DNA of 28,854 bases, from positions 1 to 28,854 of the forward strand of contig JAFZDJ010000018.1 of the NCBI GenBank assembly GCA_017561265.1, read 5' to 3'. The translations under genes were made by a program, and so were the position numbers. Below are positions 7,583 to 14,324 of the stretch, in pieces. This stretch comes from Bacteroidales bacterium. Lineage in GTDB: Bacteria > Bacteroidota > Bacteroidia > Bacteroidales > UBA932. The notes beneath the pieces are model-generated. The model made no database searches and was not told the origin of the DNA. It was given only the letters and a program-made list of their open reading frames with translations. Numbering within the stretch: position 1 is the first letter of the stretch; each line of letters opens with the position of its first letter.

Positions 7583-8518
7583 ATGAGTAAATGCCTATAC
7601 TGTTATAAAGAGCTTGCAGACGGCGAAGTGGACTTCCACAAAGGATGTTGCAAAAAGTTTTTCGGGATACCTAAAGCTCCCGAACTACCCTACTCTCTAG
7701 ATGAGCTTGACACATTGGCTGCCCAAGTTATCCAATCACAGACAACACTGACCGGTGTTCAGGCTAAGCTCTCTCTTCACCTAGATAGACACGATGGATC
7801 AAAGAGACTTACAATCGTTGGTCTCTGGGGCGACTACATCTTCAAACCACAGACACAGTCATACAAGACTCTGCCCGAGAATGAAGACCTGACAATGCAC
7901 TTGGCAGAAATCGCCAAAATCAAAGTCGTTCCTCATACATTGATCCGTCTCAAGGATGGCACACTCGGATATCTGACCAAAAGAATCGACCGTTCTGCAG
8001 ATGGTGATAAAATTCCGATGGAGGATATGTGTCAGCTCACCGAAAGACAGACTGAGTATAAATACAAGAGTTCATACGAACAGATTGCAAAGGTCATAGC
8101 GAAATACTCCTACGCACCACTTCTAGATCTTACAGACTTCTATGAACAGGTATTCTTCAGCTGGCTCGTGGGAAACAACAACATGCATCTAAAGAATTTC
8201 TCACTCTATGCACCAAAAGGCAAATGGGGTCTCACACCAGCGTATGACCTATTGAATGTAACTTTGGTTAATCCTAAAGATGATGAAGAGCTAGCTCTTA
8301 CTCTCAACGCAAGAAAGAAACACATCAAGAAAGCAGACTTCGTAAAGGCAATGGAAACATCAGGCATTGCGCCAAAGGTCTTCGAGAACATTGTCGCAAA
8401 ATACCAGAAACTCCTTCCAAAGTTCAATGAAGTTATCGACATGTCTTTTCTTGATGAGGAAGACAAAGAGACATACAAACAGAGCATCGCATCAAGGCTA
8501 GAGAGGTTGGACAGATAA
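7583..8518 (+). CDS. HipT/HipA-like kinase domain protein with Asn at the catalytic Asp position
   Basis: The protein has 311 residues with ATG 7583 as start, 5 bp after hipS. It begins with a small putative zinc knuckle: Cys4, Cys7, His19, Cys22. The HipA kinase core follows: Gly-rich loop TLTGVQAKL (55-63), ATP-binding Lys88 in YIFKP, the catalytic loop GNNNMHLKNF (197-206) and the metal-binding AYD with Asp222. HipA kinases phosphorylate translation factors (GltX for HipA, TrpS for E. coli HipT). Aligned to E. coli HipA (Asp309, Asn314, Asp332), the catalytic Asp is Asn200 here (codon AAC at 8180-8182), while Asn205 and Asp222 are retained with matching spacing. The kinase is therefore predicted to be weak or dead unless this subfamily works differently. 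The rest of the protein is intact. Confidence 0.85.
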   Translation: MSKCLYCYKELADGEVDFHKGCCKKFFGIPKAPELPYSLDELDTLAAQVIQSQTTLTGVQAKLSLHLDRHDGSKRLTIVGLWGDYIFKPQTQSYKTLPENEDLTMHLAEIAKIKVVPHTLIRLKDGTLGYLTKRIDRSADGDKIPMEDMCQLTERQTEYKYKSSYEQIAKVIAKYSYAPLLDLTDFYEQVFFSWLVGNNNMHLKNFSLYAPKGKWGLTPAYDLLNVTLVNPKDDEELALTLNARKKHIKKADFVKAMETSGIAPKVFENIVAKYQKLLPKFNEVIDMSFLDEEDKETYKQSIASRLERLDR

Positions 8519-8526
8519 AGAAAACC

Positions 8527-8889
8527 ATGGAAATCACGACACTGCTAGAATATTCAGACCGTTCCCAGCTGAGGGCCTGGTTGCAGGAGAATCACTCCAA
8601 GGAAAAGGAGTGCTGGGTTGTCATGAGCAGGAGCAAGACTCCCCCTCCGGGCATACTGCCATATATTGATGTCGTGGAAGAAGCCCTATGCTTTGGATGG
8701 ATAGACAGTACACTCAAGAAGCTTCCTGACGGACGCTTGGCACAGAGACTGTCTCCTAGAAGAAAGAACAGCCATTGGACCAAGCTGAATATGGACAGAT
8801 GTATGGATCTCGAAGATCGTGGACTCATGACACCGGCAGGAAGACGCGCACTCGAGAACGCATACGGATGGGGGAAGAATCTCAATTGA
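8527..8889 (+). CDS. YdeI/OmdA-like protein, short at the C-terminus
   Basis: The protein has 120 residues. The sequence follows the YdeI / 'bacteriocin-protection' family: LRAWLQENHSKEKECWVVM, YIDVVEEALCFGWIDSTLKK (the conserved FGWIDS box near residues 56-61), RLSPRRKNSHWTKLN and GLMTPAGRRALENA. Family members are usually around 180-200 residues, with a C-terminal OmdA-type part after this point. Here the protein stops at KNLN after GWG. The next 87 bp to the transporter gene do not contain the missing part in any frame I read. It is either a short variant or a truncated gene. It starts 8 bp after hipT, possibly on the same transcript, but has no known link to toxin-antitoxin function. The molecular role of the family is poorly defined. 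Confidence 0.75.
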   Translation: MEITTLLEYSDRSQLRAWLQENHSKEKECWVVMSRSKTPPPGILPYIDVVEEALCFGWIDSTLKKLPDGRLAQRLSPRRKNSHWTKLNMDRCMDLEDRGLMTPAGRRALENAYGWGKNLN

Positions 8890-8976
8890 AAGGGAAATGA
8901 ATGAAGCCGACACATGCTTTCATTTCTCAATACCATTTTGTAATTTTACCGCGATAAATCTAAACTTGAATATTCT

Positions 8977-9834
8977 ATGAATACTATATGGATAGTGATG
9001 CCGATTCTCATTGTGCTGATGTTCCTGTTGGGCATCGACATAAACAAGAAGGCATTTACTGATATCGCACATAATCCTAAGGCTGTGCTGCTGGGTTTGA
9101 CCGGGCAGATTGTCATTCTACCGATACTTGCATTTTCAATAGCATGGCTCCTGAAACTCCCACCTGTATATTTCATGGGACTTGTACTTGTGGCTTGCTG
9201 CCCGGGCGGAAGCTCATCAAACGTCTTTTCCATGCTTGCAAAGGGAGACGTCGCTTTATCTGTCACTCTGACTGCCCTAAGCAGTATAATAACACTTTTC
9301 ACTCTTCCGATAATAATGGAGTTCGTCACAACCAGAGTATCAGACATGTCTGGTATAAACATCGAACTGCCTGTGGGAAAACTATTTATACAAAATATCG
9401 TATTGCTCTTCGTTCCTCTATTCGCCGGAAGTCTGTTCAAGCACTTTTGCCCGGATGCAGCGGCCAAGGTCAGCAAAGTCCTGAGCAAGATGGCCTTCCC
9501 TGCCTTGATGATTCTTGCCGCGGTATTCTTCCTGCAGTACAAGAAAGAGATCGCCGAAAATTTTGCTTCTTTGGGACTATCTGCAGCATTGCTAATAGTC
9601 GTCGCAATGATTTGCAGCTCATGCATGTCCAGGATTGGGAAATTCAACGATGCGGTAAGACGTACAATCGTGATAGAAGTGGGAATGCAGAACGCGGCGC
9701 AAGCCATCGCAATAGCATCATCTCCTTTCATCTTCAATAGCGGCGAGATGGCTCTTCCGGCCATCTGCTACGCCTTGTTGATGAATGTGATTCTGCTTAC
9801 ATACGTATATTTTATCCGACGAAAAAACAAATAG
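8977..9834 (+). CDS. BASS-family (bile acid:Na+ symporter-like) transporter
   Basis: The protein has 285 residues and about 9-10 hydrophobic segments across its length, so it is an inner-membrane protein. Diagnostic motifs are CCPGGSSSNVFSMLAKGD (near residues 73-90) and IEVGMQNAAQAIAIA (near 230-245), the two conserved unwound-helix regions that bind Na+ and substrate in the BASS/SBF family. Bacterial members carry bile acids, pantothenate or keto acids, and the substrate cannot be told from sequence. The TAG stop is 2 bp before menG, so it heads the menG-menA operon. A near-consensus -7 element, TAATTTTA, lies about 35 bp upstream of the ATG. The co-transcription hints at transport of a quinone-pathway or prenyl-related organic acid, but this is speculation. 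Confidence 0.85.
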   Translation: MNTIWIVMPILIVLMFLLGIDINKKAFTDIAHNPKAVLLGLTGQIVILPILAFSIAWLLKLPPVYFMGLVLVACCPGGSSSNVFSMLAKGDVALSVTLTALSSIITLFTLPIIMEFVTTRVSDMSGINIELPVGKLFIQNIVLLFVPLFAGSLFKHFCPDAAAKVSKVLSKMAFPALMILAAVFFLQYKKEIAENFASLGLSAALLIVVAMICSSCMSRIGKFNDAVRRTIVIEVGMQNAAQAIAIASSPFIFNSGEMALPAICYALLMNVILLTYVYFIRRKNK

Positions 9835-9836
9835 AT

Positions 9837-10541
9837 ATGGCAAAGAAAGAAGGAATCAGAAAACTGTTTGACAATATTGCTCCTGACTATGACAAGTTGA
9901 ATCATATACTTTCCCTCAATATAGACAAGGGTTGGAGAAAGAAGGCAGTGCGCGAGATAGCTGATATTGACAAGCCGATGAAAGTACTTGATGTGGCATG
10001 CGGAACTGCAGACTTTACAATTGAGATTGCTCAGAAAGTCACACCCGGAAGCAAGGTAACAGGAGTCGATATATCTGAAGGAATGATGGCCATAGGCAGA
10101 GAGAAGATACAGAAAGCCGGCCTTTCTGCAGAATTATCTGTAGCAGATTGCGAAGCACTTCCATACCAAGATGACACATTCGACCGTATATCAGTAGGAT
10201 TCGGAGTGCGTAATTTTGAGCATCTTGAAATCGGTCTCAGTGAAATGTTCAGGGTGCTGGCTCCTGGTGGAAAACTTGTAATTCTCGAATTATCAGTTCC
10301 TTCCAATGCTTTCATACGCTGGTGCTACAAACTGTATTTCCTAAAGATTCTTCCGGCGATAGGAGGCCTCGTATCAGGAAACCGTAGTGCATATGAATAT
10401 CTGCCTGCATCCGTCCTGCATTTTCCTGCACCCGACAAGTTCATAGGAATGATGAAGACTGCAGGCTTTGGAGTCGTGGAACATACTCCTATGACCTTCG
10501 GTATCTGCCGCATGTATGTAGGCAAAAAAGCGGCGATATGA
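9837..10541 (+). CDS. menG: Demethylmenaquinone methyltransferase
   Basis: The protein has 234 residues, normal for MenG/UbiE. The UbiE signature is present: IRKLFDNIAPDYDKLNHILS at residues 7-26 and WRKKAV, followed by AdoMet motif I VLDVACGTADFTIEIA (49-64), GVDISEGMM (motif II), DRISVGFGVRNFEH and the C-terminal FGICRMYVGKK. It transfers a methyl group from AdoMet to demethylmenaquinone, the last step of menaquinone synthesis. It is 2 bp after the BASS gene and its TGA overlaps the menA ATG by 4 bp (ATGA). The coupling with menA, the step just before it in the pathway, supports a menaquinone role rather than ubiquinone (ubiE). Confidence 0.93.
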   Translation: MAKKEGIRKLFDNIAPDYDKLNHILSLNIDKGWRKKAVREIADIDKPMKVLDVACGTADFTIEIAQKVTPGSKVTGVDISEGMMAIGREKIQKAGLSAELSVADCEALPYQDDTFDRISVGFGVRNFEHLEIGLSEMFRVLAPGGKLVILELSVPSNAFIRWCYKLYFLKILPAIGGLVSGNRSAYEYLPASVLHFPAPDKFIGMMKTAGFGVVEHTPMTFGICRMYVGKKAAI

Positions 10542-11413
10542 TAAGGCATTGGATAGAAGCCATGAGGCTCAGGACGCTTCCTGTAAGCATTGCAGGAGTG
10601 ATTGCCGGGACAGGATGTGCCATTATGGCTGACTCCTTCAAGGCAGTTCCGGCTCTGCTGTGCCTCGCATTTGCAATACTTGCACAGATTGCAGCCAATT
10701 TCGGCAACGAGTACTACGACTTCAAGAACGGGATAGACAAGAAAGGACGCGCCGGATTCCGCAGAGGTGTTACAGAAGGTGAGATCACTCCAGGTGCAAT
10801 GAAGGCAGCGACATTCATGACATTAGGACTGGCAGCAGCAGTCGGATGCGCCATGCTTCTTTATGGTCCATGGTGGCTCATCATTGCCGGACTTCTGATC
10901 ATGTGCTTCGCCCTCGCATACAGCACAGGTCCATATCCTCTGTCCCACCACGGATTGGGAGATATCGCCGTTATCATTTTCTTTGGCATCGTGCCGGTCG
11001 TACTTACCTGCTATCTTCAGACATCGTCTTGGAACTCTCTGGATCTTGTCTTAGAGACCTCTGTAACTATCGGTCTTCTCGCTGCCAATGTGCTGGTGGT
11101 CAACAACTATAGGGATATAGAAGACGATGCCGCTGTCGGCAAACGCACGACGGTAGTGATTTTCGGCCGTAGAGTCATGAGTGGCGCATATCTGCTGTCC
11201 GGTTTCATCGGCATGGCCGTCATGATACCGGTATGGCTTATGCTTCCGGCCTGGGCTTTGGCTACTCCATTGATTTATCTCGCACTACATATAAAGACCT
11301 GGTACCACCTTAAGCAATCCACAGGATCAGCAATAAATCCGATTCTGGGCAGAACTGCAATGAACCTGCTGATTTTTGCACTGCTTTTCACCGGTACCTG
11401 TATTATGAATTAA
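10538..11413 (+). CDS. menA: 1,4-dihydroxy-2-naphthoate polyprenyltransferase
   Basis: The protein has 291 residues and is strongly hydrophobic, with about 8-9 membrane helices, as expected for the UbiA superfamily. The first Asp-rich motif is NFGNEYYDFKNGIDKKGR (near residues 54-71), a Glu variant of NDxxD. It is followed by GFRRGVTEGEITP, and the second motif is NNYRDIEDD (near 188-196), both lining the Mg2+/prenyl-diphosphate site. MenA joins DHNA to a polyprenyl diphosphate at the membrane, giving demethylmenaquinone for MenG. The 4-bp ATGA overlap with menG implies coupled translation. I see nothing odd beyond the NE-for-ND change, which I believe is common in Bacteroidales homologues. 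Confidence 0.92.
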   Translation: MIRHWIEAMRLRTLPVSIAGVIAGTGCAIMADSFKAVPALLCLAFAILAQIAANFGNEYYDFKNGIDKKGRAGFRRGVTEGEITPGAMKAATFMTLGLAAAVGCAMLLYGPWWLIIAGLLIMCFALAYSTGPYPLSHHGLGDIAVIIFFGIVPVVLTCYLQTSSWNSLDLVLETSVTIGLLAANVLVVNNYRDIEDDAAVGKRTTVVIFGRRVMSGAYLLSGFIGMAVMIPVWLMLPAWALATPLIYLALHIKTWYHLKQSTGSAINPILGRTAMNLLIFALLFTGTCIMN

Positions 11414-11462
11414 CCGTTGTACCTAATGTATTTATAGCTTTCTCAAGAATATACCACAAAAC

Positions 11463-12224
11463 ATGAACAAGACAATATTGATAACCGGAGCATCCAGCGG
11501 AATTGGAGAAGGATGTGCAAAAAAGTTCGCTTCACAAGGAGCCAGACTGATTCTGAACGCGCGTAGTACAGATAAACTGACAGCTCTTGCTCAGGAGCTG
11601 AAGGAAAAGTATAATGCGGACTGCTACGTCATGCCTTTTGATGTATGTAACCGTGAGTCGGCCGCCGAAGCCTTAAATGCTCTGCCTGAAGAATGGAAGT
11701 CCATTGATGTGCTGATCAATAACGCAGGACTTGCCATAGGTATTGACAAGGAACATGAAGGCAACCTTGACGAGTGGGATGTTGTGATTGACACCAACAT
11801 AAAAGCCCTCCTGTCCATGACACGCCTTGTTGTGCCGGGAATGGTCGAGCGAGGCAGAGGCCATATCATCAACATTGGATCCATCGCCGGCGATGCCGCA
11901 TATCCTGGAGGCAGCGTATATTGCGCTACCAAGGCAGCTGTCAAGGCTTTATCCGATGGTCTTCGTATCGACCTCGTGGACACACCGCTTCGAGTCACCA
12001 ACATCAAGCCAGGTCTGGTTGAGACAAACTTCTCTGTAGTGAGATTCCGTGGCGACAAGGACAAAGCCGACAATGTATACCGTGGCATCAGACCGCTCAA
12101 CGGAGACGACATTGCAGAAGTTGCATACTTTGCAGCATCCGCTCCCGAACATATGCAGGTGGCGGAGATTCTCGTAATGCCGACATATCAGGCAACAGGA
12201 ACAATAGTTTCGAAAAACAACTAA
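11463..12224 (+). CDS. SDR-family NADP-dependent oxidoreductase (YdfG-like)
   Basis: The protein has 253 residues, a classical short-chain dehydrogenase. The cofactor loop TGASSGIG is at residues 7-14, NNAG near 87-90, and the catalytic triad is Ser140, Tyr153 and Lys157 (YCATK) with the usual 13-residue Ser-Tyr spacing. Asn-Ala-Arg after the second strand (LILNAR) suggests NADP(H). Overall sequence, including PGLVETNFSVVRFRGD, resembles YdfG-type 3-hydroxy-acid / L-allo-threonine dehydrogenases that also reduce malonic semialdehyde. Substrate is not certain. It follows menA by 49 bp on the same strand and may be co-transcribed or have its own promoter in that gap. It converges on the Gre-factor gene with only 7 bp between stops and no visible terminator. 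Confidence 0.9.
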   Translation: MNKTILITGASSGIGEGCAKKFASQGARLILNARSTDKLTALAQELKEKYNADCYVMPFDVCNRESAAEALNALPEEWKSIDVLINNAGLAIGIDKEHEGNLDEWDVVIDTNIKALLSMTRLVVPGMVERGRGHIINIGSIAGDAAYPGGSVYCATKAAVKALSDGLRIDLVDTPLRVTNIKPGLVETNFSVVRFRGDKDKADNVYRGIRPLNGDDIAEVAYFAASAPEHMQVAEILVMPTYQATGTIVSKNN

Positions 12225-12231
12225 GCCGGAA

Positions 12232-12696
12232 TCAGAAAGAGATACTTTCAATTCTCAGACGCAATGTTCCGGAAGGAGTCTTGGCCTCTGCTATTTCGCC
12301 GACCATCTTCCCCATCAGAGCAGCGCCTATCGGAGATTTCAAGGAAATCTTTCCAGCTTCAAGGTTCATCTCATGCGGACTGACTATCTCGAACTTCATT
12401 CTGGCATTTGTCAAGAGGTTCGTGAATTCAACCCGGCTCAAGAGGCAGACTCTGTCCTTAGGCAGTGCAGCAGGGTCAATCACGCGTGAATTCTCCAGAA
12501 CCTTCTGCAGGAAACGGATACGGCTGATGGTTTTCGCCTGCCTGCGTCTGGCTTCACGGTATCCCGCATTCTCGCTCCTGTCACCTTGTGCACTAGTCTC
12601 TGCGACTTGTTCACGCACCTCTGGGTAAACCACGCTGATAAGGTGATTCAACTCGGTCGCAATCTCATCGTATCGTTGTTTTGACAGATATTCCAT
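12232..12696 (-). CDS. greB: Transcription elongation factor, GreA/GreB family
   Basis: The protein has 154 residues. The N-terminal coiled coil carries the acidic tip GDRSENAGYREARRRQ (near residues 38-53), whose Asp/Glu residues help RNA polymerase cleave backtracked RNA. RIRFLQKVLEN then closes the coiled coil. The C-terminal FKBP-like domain ends in SPIGAALMGKMVGEIAEAKTPSGTLRLRIESI. The GDRSEN tip and basic flank are more GreB-like than GreA-like, so the symbol is tentative. The gene converges with the SDR gene and diverges from the esterase gene. Its likely -7 element (12701-12708) is so close to the ATG that the transcript may be nearly leaderless. Confidence 0.88.
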   Translation of the reverse strand: MEYLSKQRYDEIATELNHLISVVYPEVREQVAETSAQGDRSENAGYREARRRQAKTISRIRFLQKVLENSRVIDPAALPKDRVCLLSRVEFTNLLTNARMKFEIVSPHEMNLEAGKISLKSPIGAALMGKMVGEIAEAKTPSGTLRLRIESISF

Positions 12697-12700
12697 GGTT

Positions 12701-12708
12701 CAAATATA
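12701..12708 (-). promoter_or_regulatory. -7 element of the Gre-factor gene
   Basis: On the minus strand this reads TATATTTG, a match to TAnnTTTG, ending 5 bp before the ATG at 12696-12694. Transcription would then start at about the initiation codon, giving a leaderless or very short-leader mRNA. No clear -33 element is visible. Confidence 0.4.
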
Positions 12709-12719
12709 CTCAATTTTCT

Positions 12720-12727
12720 TAACTTTG
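12720..12727 (+). promoter_or_regulatory. -7 element of the esterase gene
   Basis: TAACTTTG matches TAnnTTTG on the plus strand and lies 40 bp before the ATG at 12768. It is 11 bp from the minus-strand -7 element at 12701-12708, so the two divergent promoters overlap and may compete for polymerase. Confidence 0.45.
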
Positions 12728-12767
12728 TGAAACTATAACTGAGTAAAACATATTAACCACATAAAAC

Positions 12768-14120
12768 ATGAAGACTTTAAAACCGATCCTTGCCGCTCTG
12801 GTAATGACAATTGCAATGACAGCTGGAGCTCAGACACTTAAGATGAAACCTCAGGTAACAGGCGTGACCACATATGAAGCTTCGACAGCAGTAAACATTG
12901 TTGTAGTGAAACCGGAAATCCAGATAATCGACATCGATCCATCAATCCTGGCCGTCAGAACAAACGGGACAGACCGTAATGTCATGTCGGTTTACCCTTG
13001 TGATGCAAGAGGTGCATTCAACCCTGAAGGTCCGTACCTTGCCCTCGGCCTGGAAAAACCTGCTGCCGGCACATCCGGACTCTCAATAAGAAATGGTGTA
13101 TGGAATGATGAATACAGCATCGAGGTAGGATTGAAGCCAGGCAAAGTCCTCAAGGTGGGCAAAAAGAAATATACAGCAATCGAATGCGGAACAGACAAGG
13201 CTCTCAAGGACTTCGTTTCCGAAGCGGACTATTTCAACAAAGGAACCTTCACAGGAAGATTGACTGGAAAGCCTGGCGATGTAACCCTTACTTACGCCTC
13301 GTATGAGCCATGGTCACTGAAGGGGGACGGAACTGCCAATCCATTGATAATCTGGCTGCATGGTGGTGGAGAAGGAGGAATTGACGTATCGGTGACACTT
13401 CTGGGCAATGAAGTGGTCTCCCTGATACGTCCGGAGATTCAGTCGCATTTCACTTCAGAAGGAGGAGAGAAAGGAGCATACGTACTTTCTGTTCAGTGCC
13501 CGACAATGTGGATGGGGACATCAAAGGGCTTCGGCCACGGCGACTATCCTTCACTATATGCAGATGTCCTCAAATCATGCATCGACAGATTTGTTGACGA
13601 ACGTCCTGACATCGACCGCAACCGTATCTATATAGGAGGATGCTCAAACGGAGGCTACATGACTCTGCATATGCTGATCCGCAATCCTAGATATTTTGCA
13701 GCTGCATATCCGACCTGCGAGGCTTACGCAGACAATTTCATTTCTGACAATGAGATAAAGGCACTTGCTGAAGAAAACATCTGGTTCGTGCAGTCATACG
13801 ATGATACGACTGTCGATCCGAAGACGCACTGCATTCCTACATTCCAGCGTCTGATGAAGGCTGGAGCGAAGAATGTATGGATGTCCATGTTCGAGGATGT
13901 GCAGGGCATAGATAATCCTGGGCAGAAACTATATGGACATTTCTCATGGTGCTACCTCTTCAACGACGTCGTGACAATGTCACAGGAGCAAAGCGGAAGC
14001 GAAGTGAAGCCGAACAATAACGGAGGAGGCACAGTAGCACCTCAGGGCCACGCGAACATCTTCGAATGGATGAACGCCCAGGTTCTTACTGCACCTGAAG
14101 TCACCGGAAGAAACAGGTAG
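12768..14120 (+). CDS. Secreted alpha/beta-hydrolase (esterase / prolyl-oligopeptidase-like)
   Basis: The protein has 450 residues. An N-terminal signal peptide (about residues 1-21, ending AGAQ) sends it out of the cytoplasm. An N-terminal beta-rich region of some 150 residues precedes the hydrolase fold, which starts at PLIIWLHGGGEGG (near 194-206, oxyanion-hole segment). The nucleophile elbow is IGGCSNGGYM with Ser293. The likely acid is Asp346 in DDTTVDP and the likely base His391 in GHFSW. The layout resembles Bacteroidales PHB-depolymerase-like or CE1-type esterases and prolyl-oligopeptidase-family peptidases. The substrate could be an acylated glycan or a peptide and is not determinable here. 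It appears to be a single gene with its own promoter (12720-12727). Confidence 0.85.
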   Translation: MKTLKPILAALVMTIAMTAGAQTLKMKPQVTGVTTYEASTAVNIVVVKPEIQIIDIDPSILAVRTNGTDRNVMSVYPCDARGAFNPEGPYLALGLEKPAAGTSGLSIRNGVWNDEYSIEVGLKPGKVLKVGKKKYTAIECGTDKALKDFVSEADYFNKGTFTGRLTGKPGDVTLTYASYEPWSLKGDGTANPLIIWLHGGGEGGIDVSVTLLGNEVVSLIRPEIQSHFTSEGGEKGAYVLSVQCPTMWMGTSKGFGHGDYPSLYADVLKSCIDRFVDERPDIDRNRIYIGGCSNGGYMTLHMLIRNPRYFAAAYPTCEAYADNFISDNEIKALAEENIWFVQSYDDTTVDPKTHCIPTFQRLMKAGAKNVWMSMFEDVQGIDNPGQKLYGHFSWCYLFNDVVTMSQEQSGSEVKPNNNGGGTVAPQGHANIFEWMNAQVLTAPEVTGRNR

Positions 14121-14221
14121 AAAGGATGCAGACGTACTTGTAATCGGTTCTCCAAATATTCAGGAGGAACTGGTAGAAACCCACTATATCAGATAAGAGA
14201 GGATTCTCTTTACATAGCCTT

Positions 14222-14267
14222 GCCCGTTACGACTTTGAATCATTCCGATTTCACTGTCGTAACGGGC
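14222..14267. terminator. 11-bp inverted repeat between the esterase gene and gadB
   Basis: GCCCGTTACGA (14222-14232) and TCGTAACGGGC (14257-14267) pair perfectly around a 24-nt loop. Position suggests a terminator for the esterase gene or a regulatory structure ahead of gadB. There is no good T-run after it on either strand, so an intrinsic terminator is uncertain. It could equally be an operator. Confidence 0.45.
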
Positions 14268-14275
14268 TATATGGC

Positions 14276-14310
14276 ATAATTTGTGACTCCGGCAGTCAGT
14301 TACAAATTAT
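14276..14310 (+). promoter_or_regulatory. Hairpin in the gadB upstream region
   Basis: ATAATTTGT (14276-14284) and ACAAATTAT (14302-14310) pair perfectly. Inside them GACT (14285-14288) pairs with AGTC (14294-14297) around CCGGC. The structure ends 14 bp before the gadB ATG, where it could gate ribosome access or be a palindromic protein-binding site. Together with the repeat just upstream, the ~100 bp before gadB are unusually structured. Confidence 0.5.
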
Positions 14311-14324
14311 AATTATTTAAAATT

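Noticed and set aside
7257..8518. hipS and hipT as one hipA gene broken by a frameshift
   Set aside because: Each part has its own clean start and stop, the second has an N-terminal Cys/His motif absent from fused HipA, and the split matches known HipBST operons.
9144..9740. Overlapping long open frames opposite or inside the BASS gene
   Set aside because: They lack family motifs, while the BASS frame has both conserved motifs and correct hydrophobicity. They are shadows.
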